NCBI GenBank assembly: GCA_965229445.1
Contig: OZ245876.1
Span: forward strand, 1,364,001-1,428,000
Direction: 5' to 3'
DNA from: Owenweeksia sp965229445
GTDB taxonomy: Bacteria; Bacteroidota; Bacteroidia; Flavobacteriales; Schleiferiaceae
Length of the DNA stretch: 64,000 nt
Of the stretch, positions 37,960 to 49,400 are shown piece after piece. Position 1 is the first letter of the stretch; every line of letters begins with the position of its first letter. The notes beneath the pieces are model-generated. The model had not been told where the DNA came from and ran no database searches. It worked only from the letters and a program-made list of their open reading frames with translations. The position numbers and the translations under genes were made by a program.

Positions 37960-38301
37960 CCCAATGTCCGGTTTTTGTTTTTCAGCATTTCTAAGCAGAC
38001 AGCTCTCCCTGGCGCTCATGTATTTTATAAAATACTGACTATCAATACTATATGAAATTGTTGAGTAGGGGTAGCAAAGGGAAAGATGGATCAATTATTC
38101 ACCAATATTCGGATTTAACAACTTAATTTACAGGGCTTTAAGTTGATTTTACTCCATTCTCATAATTAGAGTGAACTTTCTACTAATGAAATTATGTCCC
38201 AAAATGGGAAAGTCCTTATGAAATTGGTGAATTTTCGACAAATTACGGGGATTTATCGATAAGACGTATCTGTAAGTGCTTGATAATTAGTCTTGAGAGC
38301 G
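37960..38301. other. Gene-free stretch upstream of the fimbria-like locus
   Basis: About 340 AT-rich bases without a convincing gene. It contains a 16-base perfect palindrome GTATTTTATAAAATAC at 38020-38035. No other structure seen. Confidence 0.5.
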
Positions 38302-38309
38302 TATGTTTG
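38280..38309 (+). promoter_or_regulatory. Promoter of the fimbria-like locus
   Basis: TTG (38280-38282), then 19 bases, then TATGTTTG (38302-38309), an exact -7 match. Transcription should start near 38316, giving a leader of about 30 bases before the ATG at 38345. This makes the earlier in-frame ATG at 38303 untenable as a start. Confidence 0.7.
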
Positions 38310-38344
38310 TACTATCAATTTTTCAACAACCTAAAATTGAAGAC

Positions 38345-38917
38345 ATGAAAACTCTCACTACACTCGCTTTATCTTTCATTTTATTCGCAACCGCACTTAC
38401 GGCTCAGGACGCTGACAATGATTATCACGATATGCAACTGAATGTTCCTTCTGTAGCAATCGTGGATCTTGAATCTGCTTCCGGTACAACCATCTATTTA
38501 GGGCCATCCGCGCCTACTGAGGCTGGTAACCCGGTAGACTTTAATTCTCAAACCAATACCAACATTTGGTTAAACTATTCTTCAGTAAAAAGTACTTCTC
38601 AGTTTCCAACTCGTGATATTGAGGTAGCTATTACCAGTGGGCCACTACCCAATGGTGTGGCTCTTACGGTTACAGCAAGCCCATATTCAGGAAATGGTGA
38701 TGGTACCATGGGTACTCCAACCGGTCCTATTAACCTAACCAGTGCTCCTCAAATTTTAATCAACGGAATTGGAAGTTGCTATACCGGAGATGGTGTGAAC
38801 AACGGACATAATTTAACTTACACCCTTAACCTTGCCGGTGGAGCCGGGGCTTATGCTGCTCTTGATTCTGACAATTCCAATACGATTCAGATAACTTATA
38901 CGATCTCGGACAACTAG
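38345..38917 (+). CDS. Small exported beta-rich protein, putative fibre subunit 1
   Basis: 190 residues from the ATG at 38345 (MKTLTTLALSFILFATALTA, signal peptide with AQ cleavage). The mature protein is about 170 residues, rich in Ser, Thr, Gly and Asn, low in charge and almost certainly beta-sandwich. Conserved blocks shared with the paralogues at 39258 and 50402: VAIVDLES near the N-terminus, APTEAGNPVDF, IWLNYSSVKS, TRDIEVAITSG, GNGDGTMG, YTGDGVNNGHNLTYTL, and a C-terminal strand TIQITYTISDN. It has no T9SS sorting domain. The architecture (small, exported, paralogous, ending in a hydrophobic-alternating strand, next to a chaperone-like and an usher-like gene) suggests a pilus or fibre subunit; that is inference. 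Confidence 0.7.
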   Translation: MKTLTTLALSFILFATALTAQDADNDYHDMQLNVPSVAIVDLESASGTTIYLGPSAPTEAGNPVDFNSQTNTNIWLNYSSVKSTSQFPTRDIEVAITSGPLPNGVALTVTASPYSGNGDGTMGTPTGPINLTSAPQILINGIGSCYTGDGVNNGHNLTYTLNLAGGAGAYAALDSDNSNTIQITYTISDN

Positions 38918-38964
38918 TCTTATACAGAAAGAAAGCGTGAGATGCTTTCACATTTAGGTTGTTG

Positions 38965-38998
38965 AGCCGGTGAAAACCATGTTTTTACCGGCTTTTTT
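38965..38998 (+). terminator. Terminator after subunit gene 1
   Basis: AGCCGGTGAAAA pairs with TTTTTACCGGCT around CCATG and is followed by six T. It suggests that the first subunit can be made as a separate abundant transcript. Confidence 0.8.
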
Positions 38999-39183
38999 GA
39001 TTTCTCCTCCTTCGCCTTCACCTCGGTCAGGGAAGTGTTATAACATATTAAGCTAACAATTATCTTATAGCTTGTATTTCAGTTACTTAGAATTTTACAA
39101 TCTCACCATTTCTATCGCTGATTAGGTCTATATCTAGCTGAATTAGTGGTAATTAAGCTCAAAATCGCCAATCTCGTCGCATT

Positions 39184-39215
39184 TTTGGTCTCGAGAGTAA
39201 GCAGCAAAATGTTTG
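39184..39215 (+). promoter_or_regulatory. Probable promoter of subunit gene 2
   Basis: TTTG (39184-39187), 20 bases, then AATGTTTG (39208-39215), one mismatch from TAnnTTTG. The leader would be about 35 bases. Together with the terminator at 38965 it makes this gene an independent unit. The rest of the 340-base gap 38918-39257 shows nothing else. Confidence 0.5.
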
Positions 39216-39257
39216 CTTTCGCATTTGCAAACTCAATTATTTATTTAAACTCAAGTC

Positions 39258-39833
39258 ATGAAACATTTGAACAAGTTTTTGCTGGTAGCCTTTCTTGCTA
39301 CCTCTTTTGCCGTAAATGCTCAGGATGATGACGACGACGTACACGACGTAGTTATCTCGATCCCTGAAGTTGCACTGGTTGACCTTGAAGCATCCTCTGG
39401 TACTTCAATCAACCTGGGACCAACCGCTCCTACAGAGGCTGGTCTTCCTATCGACTTCTCGGGTCAGACAAATTCTGACATTTGGTTGAACTACTCTTCT
39501 ATTAAGAGTACCGCTAACGATCCAACTCGCGACATTTCAGCGCTTATTTCCAGTGGAACCCTTCCTGGTGGTATGGCTCTGGCTGTAACCGCTGCTGCGG
39601 ATGCGGGTAATGGTGATGGTACCATGGGTTCTTCTGCCGGTGCAGTAACGCTCACTACTTCAGCACAGAATGTTATTACCGGTATCGGTAGTGCCTATAC
39701 TGGTGATGGAGTAAACAATGGTCATAACCTGACCTATGCGCTTACTATCGGTGGTGGTGCTGGTGCCTATGCAGCTCTTGATGCTGATGATGCTACTACT
39801 ATTCAGATTACCTATACTATTTCTGATAACTAA
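39258..39833 (+). CDS. Small exported beta-rich protein, putative major fibre subunit 2
   Basis: A 191-residue paralogue of the 38345 product: signal peptide MKHLNKFLLVAFLATSFAVNA, acidic DDDDDVHD start, then VALVDLEASSGTSINLG, APTEAGLPIDF, SDIWLNYSSIKS, TRDISALISSG, GNGDGTMGSS, YTGDGVNNGHNLTYAL, GAYAALDADD and TIQITYTISDN. More than half of its residues are identical to subunit 1 by eye. No T9SS domain and no lipobox. It has its own probable promoter and a strong terminator, which fits high expression of a structural subunit. Role inferred only. Confidence 0.7.
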   Translation: MKHLNKFLLVAFLATSFAVNAQDDDDDVHDVVISIPEVALVDLEASSGTSINLGPTAPTEAGLPIDFSGQTNSDIWLNYSSIKSTANDPTRDISALISSGTLPGGMALAVTAAADAGNGDGTMGSSAGAVTLTTSAQNVITGIGSAYTGDGVNNGHNLTYALTIGGGAGAYAALDADDATTIQITYTISDN

Positions 39834-39873
39834 TCAGATGAATTAGATTAGCATGTAATCTAACAACAACAAC

Positions 39874-39906
39874 TTGCCGGAGGACTTAGCACCCTCCGGC
39901 AGTTTT
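39874..39906 (+). terminator. Terminator after subunit gene 2
   Basis: GCCGGAGG (39876-39883) pairs with CCTCCGGC (39893-39900) and is followed by AGTTTT. It may be a partial terminator allowing read-through to the chaperone-like gene 27 bases on. Confidence 0.75.
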
Positions 39907-39926
39907 ACATCCTAGCAGCAAAAAAA

Positions 39927-40718
39927 ATGAAATCACTCATCCTTTCTATCGCAATTATCTTGTTTTCAGGTATTAGCCTGAACGCATCAGTACTGGTCAC
40001 CAACGGTCTTACGCACCGTCATGATTTACAGGGTGTGGATGAAGAAACAGGATACATTGTTCTAAAAAACATAGGTGAAGAACCCGAACGCATATTGGTG
40101 TATTTCAAAGACCTTGAAGTGGGTTGTGAAAACCAAACCAAGTATGTAGATCCGGGAACCACTGAACGCTCAAACTACCAATGGATTAAAGTTGGTTTTG
40201 AAGAGCGCATTTTGCAGCCAGGAGAAGAGTTTCCTATGCGCTATCAGATATCGGTACCCAAGAAGAAACACACGGGTTCTTTCTGGTCACTGATCATGAT
40301 AGAGGTAAAGAAACCAATAGATACTACTCAACTTGAATACGGCGTACGCGTGAGCTCTAATGTGCGCTATGCCGTTCAGATCATTACGGACTTTCCATCC
40401 GAAATTCCCACTAACGTGGAATTTAATGCGGTAGCGCTGGAGGAAGATGAAGTATTGGGAAAAGTGGTCGATGTGGTACTGGAAAATTTTGGCGAAATGG
40501 TATTAGTGCCTGAAGTCAAGATTGAAGTTTATGATAATAATGGTGAGCTTATTCTGCAAAAGAGTGCTGATACAAAAAAATTGTACCCCGGGCAATGCCG
40601 TGATTTTCAGGTCCCAATTGAGGGTCTGCCGGTAGGCAATTACCAGGGAGTATTGGTAGCAGATTGTGGAGAAGCTGACCTATTTGGAATGACATTGAAT
40701 CTGGAGGTTGATGACTAA
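39927..40718 (+). CDS. Periplasmic chaperone-like Ig-fold protein
   Basis: A 263-residue exported protein (signal peptide 1-22, FSGISLNAS). Two beta-sandwich domains are likely: the first with YIVLKNIGEEPERILVYF, ILQPGEEFPMRYQISVP and GSFWSLIMIEVKKP, the second starting near EVLGKVVDVVLENFGEMV with LYPGQCRDFQVPIEGLPVG. The pattern of a conjugated N-terminal Ig domain with basic residues, a central GSF-W strand and a second Ig domain recalls PapD-type fimbrial chaperones and DUF916-type proteins of Firmicutes. Its last codons overlap the next gene by eight bases, so it is coupled to the usher-like protein. Assignment to either family needs a profile search; function is inferred. Confidence 0.6.
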   Translation: MKSLILSIAIILFSGISLNASVLVTNGLTHRHDLQGVDEETGYIVLKNIGEEPERILVYFKDLEVGCENQTKYVDPGTTERSNYQWIKVGFEERILQPGEEFPMRYQISVPKKKHTGSFWSLIMIEVKKPIDTTQLEYGVRVSSNVRYAVQIITDFPSEIPTNVEFNAVALEEDEVLGKVVDVVLENFGEMVLVPEVKIEVYDNNGELILQKSADTKKLYPGQCRDFQVPIEGLPVGNYQGVLVADCGEADLFGMTLNLEVDD

Positions 40719-43428
40719 GACGGTACATACCGCCTTTCTATTACTTGTTGCACTCACTCTACTCGCTGCGGGTCCCACGATAGACCGTGATGACCTGATT
40801 GTGTCGGTGCGGGCGCCCAAGACCGTTATACCTGGTCAGTTTGAGACTTTTATTCTCGAATTGTCTAATGACTATGACTTTGACCTACACTTCAAAGTTA
40901 CAGTTGACAAGCCCCGAAGCTGGCGTTTTCTCTCTCCAGTAGAAGAGGTGCATCTGGCACCCGGAGAAACGCGTAATATCATTTTCCTACTCGATATTGA
41001 CCGCGCCTGTGAAATCGGGCAAAAAACTATTCGATTCGAATTTTTTGATGAGGAACACGATGTTCGGATCGTGGAATCGGTGGTGACCAGCGTGGAAAAC
41101 ATCCACCAGCTTGAAGCCCGGGCTATTCGTCACCCCAAACATTTGATGAGTGGACAAAATTTTGAAGTAGAATTTATCGTAAGAAACCTGGGCAACTGTT
41201 ATGAGGATGTGAAAATAAGTTCAGAAAGTGGCACGCCCAATGTGTCGGAAGTACTTATGCCTCCAAACTCTACCTACCATGTAAAAATCACCCAGCGCGC
41301 TCCTGATGTAAGCTATGTTGGTTACGTAGGCACCAATATCATACTAGAGACCGACTCCACCATGAAGCCTCTGAGAGAGCGTGTGAGTCTAAAAATATTC
41401 CCCAAAATTACCAAGAGAACCGATCCCTTTCAGCGCTTTCCGGTAGACGTAAGCTTGATTTATTTTGGAGCTCAAACTACCAAACCGTATGAAGGTGGTT
41501 TTCAATATGAGGTTGAGGGCCAGGGACATCTTGATCAAAATGGCTATCACCACCTCTATATCAAATCCCGCGGGCCAAACCGCTTTAGCATTGCCAGGGT
41601 TGGAAACTTCGATCAATACACCGCGGTTTATACGCTTCAGCGCAATCGCTTCCCAATAACCCGGGTTTTGCTGGGCGACTTTGCTTACAACTTAACGCCA
41701 TTAACAGAAATGTACCGCTGGGCGCGTGGAGCCGGCTTCTCACAGGAATATGAAAAATTTGAAGTGGGTGCCTTTTACAATCAACCTCGCTTTATTCCGG
41801 AAATCAGAGATCAATTTGCCGGTTGGGGTAAGTTCAAACTACAGCCAAACTGGAACATTCAGCTGAGTGCGATGAACCGAATGTATAAGAACGGCCTAAG
41901 CGCTCAGGTGGCCAGTTTACGTACGGAAATGAAGTTCAATAATCAGGAAATAAAAGCGGAATACGGTGTTGGTGGTATTGATGGAAAATCTGGTACCGGA
42001 GCGAATGTTGAATTTGCCGGGGGTATCGAAAAGCTAGGACTCTCCTATAGCAGTCAGAATATTTTTGCCAGTCAGTATTTCCCCGGATACTTTACCAACT
42101 CACTTTTCAGCAACACCAACCTGCGGTATCGCCAGCGCAAGTTTATGCTCAATGCGGGTTATTCTTACAATGACGCTAACCCGGCACAGGATACGGTATT
42201 AAGCACTGCTCCCTATTCTACTACGGCCATGTTGGGGGCTACCTACTTTGTGAAACCTCAGATGAGACTAAACGTCGCTCTGCTGAAAAGGTCCAAGGAA
42301 GATCGCTTTCCAACCAAGCGCTTCTCTTATCGTGAGAATGCCGTGCGTTATATCATGACGTATAATGACCGGCTATGGAATATTAGGCTGGATGGTGAAT
42401 TTGCCCAAACACAGAATTTATTGGCATCTAATGACAATTTTAGTACGACCTACAATATGAGAGGTAGACTAGATCGCAACTTGTCCAGAGGATGGGCCGT
42501 AGGTGGATTTACCCAATATCTCTACACCAACCGCTATACCGAGGATCGTCAGCGATATCTTTTATACGGAGTAAATGCTACCATCAGACCCCTTAAAGAT
42601 GTGAGCATCGTGGCGAGCCTTCGCAACAATTATCTTATTGAGGAATATACCAATGATCGCTCTTTGCTGGATCTTCAGTTTAGAGCACGCCGCAATAATC
42701 ACCAGCTATTGGTGGGTGTGTCTCACGCTTTAATTCGCAATACGCTTAATCGCAAAGACTTCTTTATCAATGCCCGCTACACGGTTCGCATCAACACTCC
42801 ATTGCGTAAAAAAGTAGGGCTGTATTCCCTAACGGGAACCATTAAGGCCGCTAATCCACGTGATGCTCAGGGTGTTGTGGTTCGTTTGGCGGGTCAATCG
42901 GTAATGACGGATGACTATGGTCGCTTTGAATTTAATGACCTACCAGTAGGCGTGCATTATCTTCATATAGACATGGGAACTCTGGATATAGGGTTAACAA
43001 CTTCGGTGGAAACTCCTCTGGAAGTGGAGATTATGCCAAAAGAACGCAATTATCTTAGTATCGATTTGCTTCGCAGTGGCACTATAAGTGGAAAGATAGA
43101 TTTTAAAATGCCTCCACGTGAAACGGCCAGTGGCGATTTAGGATATCCTCTAAGGGTGGTGAAAGCAACCATGGGGGATCGTGAACTATTGACTTATACG
43201 GATGATCAAGGTAATTACAGTTTTAAGCAAGTTTTACCTGGTGAGTGGACCGTAAGAATTGTAGAGAACACACCTACAGACAGAGTTTGGTCCGTCACGG
43301 AAAACAATAAAAAGGTGAAGGTTGGCCCCGCAGAGAAAGAACAGGTTGATTTTGAGATCAAGAAGCGCGAGCGCAAGATTCAGTTCAAGTCGCAGCAGTC
43401 AATAGATCTGAAGATCAAAAAGGATTAG
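40711..43428 (+). CDS. Usher-like outer membrane protein with Ig-like and C-terminal beta-sandwich domains
   Basis: 905 residues from the ATG at 40711, overlapping the chaperone-like gene. Order seen: signal peptide (to about 22); two NEW3/CARDB-like Ig domains (about 27-130 and 135-235) with PGETRNIIFLLDI; a long strand-rich barrel region (about 245-700), including FPITRVLLGDFAYNL at 315-329, which resembles the LGD strand of fimbrial ushers; then two transthyretin-like sandwiches (about 708-790 and 791-885) with VMTDDYGRFEFNDLPVG and YTDDQGNYSFKQVLPGEW, ending in a lysine-rich tail. Ushers likewise place C-terminal beta-sandwich domains after a barrel. Size, position beside the chaperone-like gene and small subunits all fit an usher, but no family signature is proved. 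A generic porin-like barrel with regulatory domains is the alternative. Confidence 0.6.
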   Translation: MTKTVHTAFLLLVALTLLAAGPTIDRDDLIVSVRAPKTVIPGQFETFILELSNDYDFDLHFKVTVDKPRSWRFLSPVEEVHLAPGETRNIIFLLDIDRACEIGQKTIRFEFFDEEHDVRIVESVVTSVENIHQLEARAIRHPKHLMSGQNFEVEFIVRNLGNCYEDVKISSESGTPNVSEVLMPPNSTYHVKITQRAPDVSYVGYVGTNIILETDSTMKPLRERVSLKIFPKITKRTDPFQRFPVDVSLIYFGAQTTKPYEGGFQYEVEGQGHLDQNGYHHLYIKSRGPNRFSIARVGNFDQYTAVYTLQRNRFPITRVLLGDFAYNLTPLTEMYRWARGAGFSQEYEKFEVGAFYNQPRFIPEIRDQFAGWGKFKLQPNWNIQLSAMNRMYKNGLSAQVASLRTEMKFNNQEIKAEYGVGGIDGKSGTGANVEFAGGIEKLGLSYSSQNIFASQYFPGYFTNSLFSNTNLRYRQRKFMLNAGYSYNDANPAQDTVLSTAPYSTTAMLGATYFVKPQMRLNVALLKRSKEDRFPTKRFSYRENAVRYIMTYNDRLWNIRLDGEFAQTQNLLASNDNFSTTYNMRGRLDRNLSRGWAVGGFTQYLYTNRYTEDRQRYLLYGVNATIRPLKDVSIVASLRNNYLIEEYTNDRSLLDLQFRARRNNHQLLVGVSHALIRNTLNRKDFFINARYTVRINTPLRKKVGLYSLTGTIKAANPRDAQGVVVRLAGQSVMTDDYGRFEFNDLPVGVHYLHIDMGTLDIGLTTSVETPLEVEIMPKERNYLSIDLLRSGTISGKIDFKMPPRETASGDLGYPLRVVKATMGDRELLTYTDDQGNYSFKQVLPGEWTVRIVENTPTDRVWSVTENNKKVKVGPAEKEQVDFEIKKRERKIQFKSQQSIDLKIKKD

Positions 43429-43444
43429 GTAGCAAAAAAGAAAC

Positions 43445-46400
43445 ATGAGAAAACTCTTACTCATATTGTTCGTCATGAACCTGGGAATGCTTTGGGCGCA
43501 AACTCCGGGCGGAATATCGGGTGGATTGGCCGTTTGGATTGGGGCTGACGTTGATGCCTATAGCAATAACGGAGCGACCAATGCCTGTACGGATGGAGAT
43601 AATATTGCCCGTATTGAAGACCAGTCGGGAAATGGAAATGATGCAACAGATGCTGGTGCAGACCCCATTTGGAGAGAAGCGTATAACAGCTACAACCCTA
43701 CCATAGATTATTCTACCGTCGGTGGTGGACTAGGATTGGGAGACGATACTGAGATCAATTCTGGTTCTGCCACTTCTAAAACTTTAGCCATCGCATTTAC
43801 CACCGGAGCTTCCGTAACCGGTTCCGATCAACAGGTGTTATTTGAAGCGGGCAGTCATACCGATGGGTATAATGTGTACATCTATCAGGGCAACTTGTAT
43901 TGCAATTTTATTGACAACAACACTGACAACGTAGGTTCAACCTCTATTTCTACCAATACCAGTTACGTATTAATATGGATCTGGGATGGTGGCGCCGGAG
44001 AATGGAATGCTTATCTGAATGGAACCCTGGCGTTCAGTGATTTATCTGCTCCTTCAAGTTTTCCTGGAGACAACAATAATATAGGTATCGGTCGCACCAG
44101 GGGAAATACCCAGTTTCACAATGATGGCAATGCCGGGGAAACGGATGACTTTGAAGGCCAAATTCATGAATTGATTCTGTTTCACGACAATGCTATCAGC
44201 ACTCTGGAAAGGGAAGATATCACTTCATACCTGGGCATTAAATATGGGATCACCATCGATCAGGATTACTATTTTGCCGATTTGGGCACCGATTATTGGG
44301 ATCAATCAGCCAATAGCACCTACCACAATGATATTGCCGGATGGATCCGGGATGATGAAACGGATTTGTATCAGAATCAGGGGAAATCATCCAGTTCCGA
44401 TGCGATAGTTGGTGTGGCGAATGTTTCCTTGGCAACCAACAACCCATCCAATTCCAATACCATTGGTGCTGACGAACGCTATTTTGTGTGGGGTAATGAT
44501 GATGGTAACCTCACTTTTTCCACTACCGGTGCTCCTGCCAACCGCCAAATTCTTGGGAGAACGTGGCTTATTGAGGAAAGTGGGTCAGGATCTGTCGAAG
44601 TAACGGTTCCTGATAACTCAAGTTCTGCTTCCACCACCATGCCTGCTGAAGAATCTACCATTTACATTCTCGCTGATACAGACACTGATTTCTCTTCGGG
44701 AGCTACTGAGATCACGATGACCTTGAACGGTACCGAATGGGAGGCAACCACTAATCTATCATCGTATACCTATTTCACCTTTGCAACAGAAACTGCTGGA
44801 TCCAGCTCTGGCGTAGGTACAGATGCTACCTTCTGGATTAAAGCTGATGAGGAAGCCTGGAATGATAATGGTGGAAGCACTGCTTGTACAGACGGATCCT
44901 CAATCGCCCGGATTACTGATCAAACGGGAAATGGAAATGATGCGACAGATTCCGGTACAGATCCAATTTGGAGGGAAGTTTACAACAACTACAATCCAAC
45001 CATAGACTATTCCACTATCAATGGAGGACTGGGCTTTGGTGATGACAATGACATTAATTCAGGATCGGCATCCCAGAAAACAGTAGCCGTAGCGTTTACC
45101 ACCGGGAGTTCTATTACCGGAAGTGATCAACAGATGATATTCGATGCTGGTGGCCATGATGATGGCTATAATATATATATCTATGATGGTGATCTTTACT
45201 GTAATCTAGTAGATAACAACAGCAATAATTCAGGGTCGACATCTATTTCGGCAAATACGAGTTATGTTCTGGTTTGGATCTACAATGGAGATAACAATAG
45301 ATGGGATGCTTACCTAAATGGTACCCTGGCTTTTAGTGATGTAAGTACACCTTCTACTTATGCCGGCAATAGTGATAATGTGGGTTTGGGTAGACTTAGG
45401 GGGGACGCCCAGTATCACAATGATGGAAATGCAGGCGAAACAGATGATTTTGAAGGCCAGATTCATGAAATTATTCTCTTTCATGATGTAGTTCATGATG
45501 CAGATAACGCACGTGAATTGTCCTCTTACCTCGCTCTGAAATATGGAATCACCATTGATGGAGATTATGAATCTTCAGGAAATTCCACAACGGTGTGGGA
45601 CGCTTCCGCTAACTCTGGTTATCTCAATGATATTACCGGTATAGGACGTGATGACAATAACGAACTCTACCAGAAGCAGGGCATATCTGCTGATTCGGAA
45701 GGACTGGTTTCCATAGCTCGCGGTGCTCTTGCAAGTTCTAATGAGAATAATGCCAACACCTTTTCTGCAGACGAGCAGTACCTGGTTTGGGGAAATAATG
45801 ACGGGGCATTAACATTTAGTACCACCGGCGCCCCTGCTAGTCGGCAGATATTGGGAAGAGTGTGGAAAATGGAGCAAACCGGTACCCTGAGTAATATGGA
45901 ATTTGTGGTACACGACAACTCTTCCAGCGAAAGCACTAAGCTACCGGCAGAAGAAACTACGGTGTACCTCTTACTGGACACGGATTCAGATTTTTCATCC
46001 GGCGCTACTGAGGTGACTATGACGCTAAACGGAACTAATTGGGAAGCAACCAACAGTATTACCGGATTCACCTATTTCACCTTTGCCACGGAAACCAGTG
46101 TACCTCTTGGACCCCCGCTGGGGCCGGGTGGGGTCGGCTCTACAGACGGAGATTCGGATCTCTCATTGTGGTTAAACGCCTCAACCATTACCGGTATCAG
46201 CGATGGTAGTGATATAACGGCGTGGACAGATCAATCCGGAAATGGATATAATGTTACGGTACCCGCTGATGCACCGAGCTATTCTGCAACCGGAGGTGGA
46301 AATGGCATGCCTGCGGTACGTTTCCAGGATGTTGATACGGAATACTTATATATCCCTACCAACAGCGAAATCATGCCTACCAGTAACCTTACTGTTCTGG

Positions 46401-49400
46401 TTGCAGGCAATATGGAAGGTAGTAGTGAGAATTGGGCAGGCCTTATTTCTACCAGCGATGATAATTCCTGGAATGACGGTTGGGGAATTGCCAGAGATAA
46501 TGGTAATAATGATATGCTTTATTATGTAGATCAATATAATGGCAATGTTTGTTCTGACCCCTTTACTTCAGGACAGGATGAAGTTTGGGGATTGATTTTT
46601 GACGATGATGCTAATACCGGTTATGGTTACAAGAGCGAAGATGAATGTACTTTTTCCTTCAACGGACCGATTAACTATAATGGCGGAGCAAATGACGACC
46701 TTCTGATAGGCTCGGCAGCAGACAATGGAGGAGCAGATTACTTTCTTACCGGAGAGATAGAAGAAATCATAATTTATGATGAAGCCATCAACGAGGCTCA
46801 ACGCATTATAGTGGCAAATTATCTCTCTGCGAAATATGACATTACGCTTTCTAATAATGATGTTTACGATGAGGATGACAATGGGGATTATGATTTTGAT
46901 GTGGCCGGAATTGGTCGCGTAGATGCTTCCAACACGCATGAAGATGCTCAGGGTACCGGTATCGTTCGCATCCTGAACCCTTCAGATTTGGATGATGATG
47001 AATTCCTGATGTGGGGGCATGATAATGGAGATGTTGTTGGTTCTCAAACTACTTCAGATGTTCATAGCAGCATCGATGCCAGGCTGAGAAGGGTATGGCG
47101 CGTGAGTGAATCTGATGTGTCAGGAAGTGCCGTGGATGTAGATAGTGTGGATATCAGATTTGACCTCACCGGATTCGGCACCATAACTGCATCTGATCTT
47201 CGTCTCGTGGTTGACCTGAACAACAACAATGATTTCTCAGATGATACGCCCATTTCCGGTGCAACTGATCTGGGCAGCAATATTTATGAGTTCTCCAGAG
47301 TTACTGCCCTGGCAAATAACTACCGATTTACCATTGGAACAGCAGACGCCATCCAAACGCCTTTAACACAGCCCATCGGCCCTGGTGGTGTTTATAGTGA
47401 TCTTAATGTGTGGCTGAGATCAGATCAGAATACTTCAACCACTACAGACAATACTTCACTCACTACCTGGAGTGACATTACTCCAGAAGGCAATGACGGT
47501 ACTTCCGATGGAAACCCTCCCACCTATAAGGACAACCTTACAGACAACTTCAATTTTTATCCTACCGTCGATTTTGACGGTTCTAATGACCGTCTGGTTC
47601 TAGATTTGGATGCCATAAAAAGTGGCGCTGGCAATGGAGACTATTCCTTATTTGCCGTTGGTGAACGAGATGATAGCGGCTTTAATATTGTACTGGGGTC
47701 TGAGGGAGGTAACGGCAATGAGGATCTGCATTTTGGGTATAGAAATTCAACTCAAGCAACGCTAGCACACTGGGGCAATGATATCAATGTATCCGTTCCG
47801 GCCTGGAATAGTGGGGGCGTAACACCTTATTTGCTCAGCGGTGTTTACGATGGTAGTGGTAGGGTAGTGGAAGAGTTTAGAAATGGAGGCTTTAGTCGCA
47901 ATACGGATGGCAATACTACCGATCTGAGCGGTACAAAAACCAACTACCTTGGAGATATTCAAAGCGTTGGAAATTATGATGGCAGAATTACAGAAGTTGC
48001 CGTTTTCGATAACAATTTATCAGCCCTGCAGAAGCTTCAGGTTTATAGTTACTTCATTATTAAGTACGGACTGCATTTTACCAATGATAATGATGACGAT
48101 GGTACACCTAATGAAACTATTTCCGGAAGTATTACGGAGGGAGACCTCATTGCATCAGATGGCAGCACAGTCTTATGGGATTACAGCACCATCGGCGCCA
48201 CTTACTTCAATGATATTGCCGGTATAGGATATGATACCCTTAGTAATCTCAACCACAAACAGTCGAAATCGGTGTCTTCTGATGCTTTGGTAACCATTGG
48301 TTTAGGCAGTATTGCCGCCTCCAACCCCGCCAATGCCAACAGTTTTAGTAGCCATCTGGATTTCCTACTTTGGGGAAATGATGATGGCAGCCTGTCTGGT
48401 GTGAGCAGCAACGCACAGTTGCCAGCACAGAGTGGGGTAGTGGATATATTACAACGTACCTGGATCATAGTGGAAACTGGATCCGTAGGCACGGTTCAGA
48501 TTGCTCTGCCAAAATCTGACGTGGATACCTACCTCAATGCTTTTACTCAGGGTGATTTATATCTGCGCATCGCAGATAATGCTGCGCTTACCACCAATGA
48601 TACCGACCTGGTGCTTACGGAAACAAGCATTAATGGCGTGGTACACTATGAATGTGATTATGACTTTAACGGTACGAAATACTTTAGCGTGGTGCGTAAG
48701 GGATTTATTGTTTGGAATGGCACGGAATGGCGTGGAGGATTGAGCACGATCAACGATCATTATCCTTCTGATGAAGATGGAGATACGGTAAAACCCATGT
48801 ATATCCTTAGTGGCGACACAGCTGTAATTACGGAAGCCGTAATAGTGGATAGTGTTGACATCGCTGCTGGTGCGGTATTACAAATTGATCCGCTGAATTG
48901 TCTTCGAACAGATAGTATAACCAGTTCGGGAGATATGATTCTGGAGGCTGATGCAACCGGCTTTGGACAGTATAAAGATCCGGCAGTAGGGGCGATCCTT
49001 AAACAATACGTAGACAATGAAGGTTGGCACCTGATTGGCTCTCCCTTTTCAGATGCTACCTGGGCGGATTTGAGCTTTGAAAACAGCACGGCCGTATTTA
49101 ATCATCCCGTAGGAGGCTCTTCGCTCGACTCTTGTAATTACTGCAATCTGTGGTGGTACGATGGCTCTACTGATAACGGTACAGATATAGGTTTTATGGC
49201 TTCAACTGCATATGGAACCTGGAGGACGTCTGCCGATAATACGGAGGCTTTTACCCCTACCAAAGGTTGGAATATGTACTTTGATGCCAACCAAAACTTT
49301 GGTTCAGCACCCTGGACTATAGTATTTTCCGGAACAGTGAATGATGGTGCCGTGACTCAGGTGGTTAATGAAAACAATAGTGGTTGGAACCTGGTAGCCA

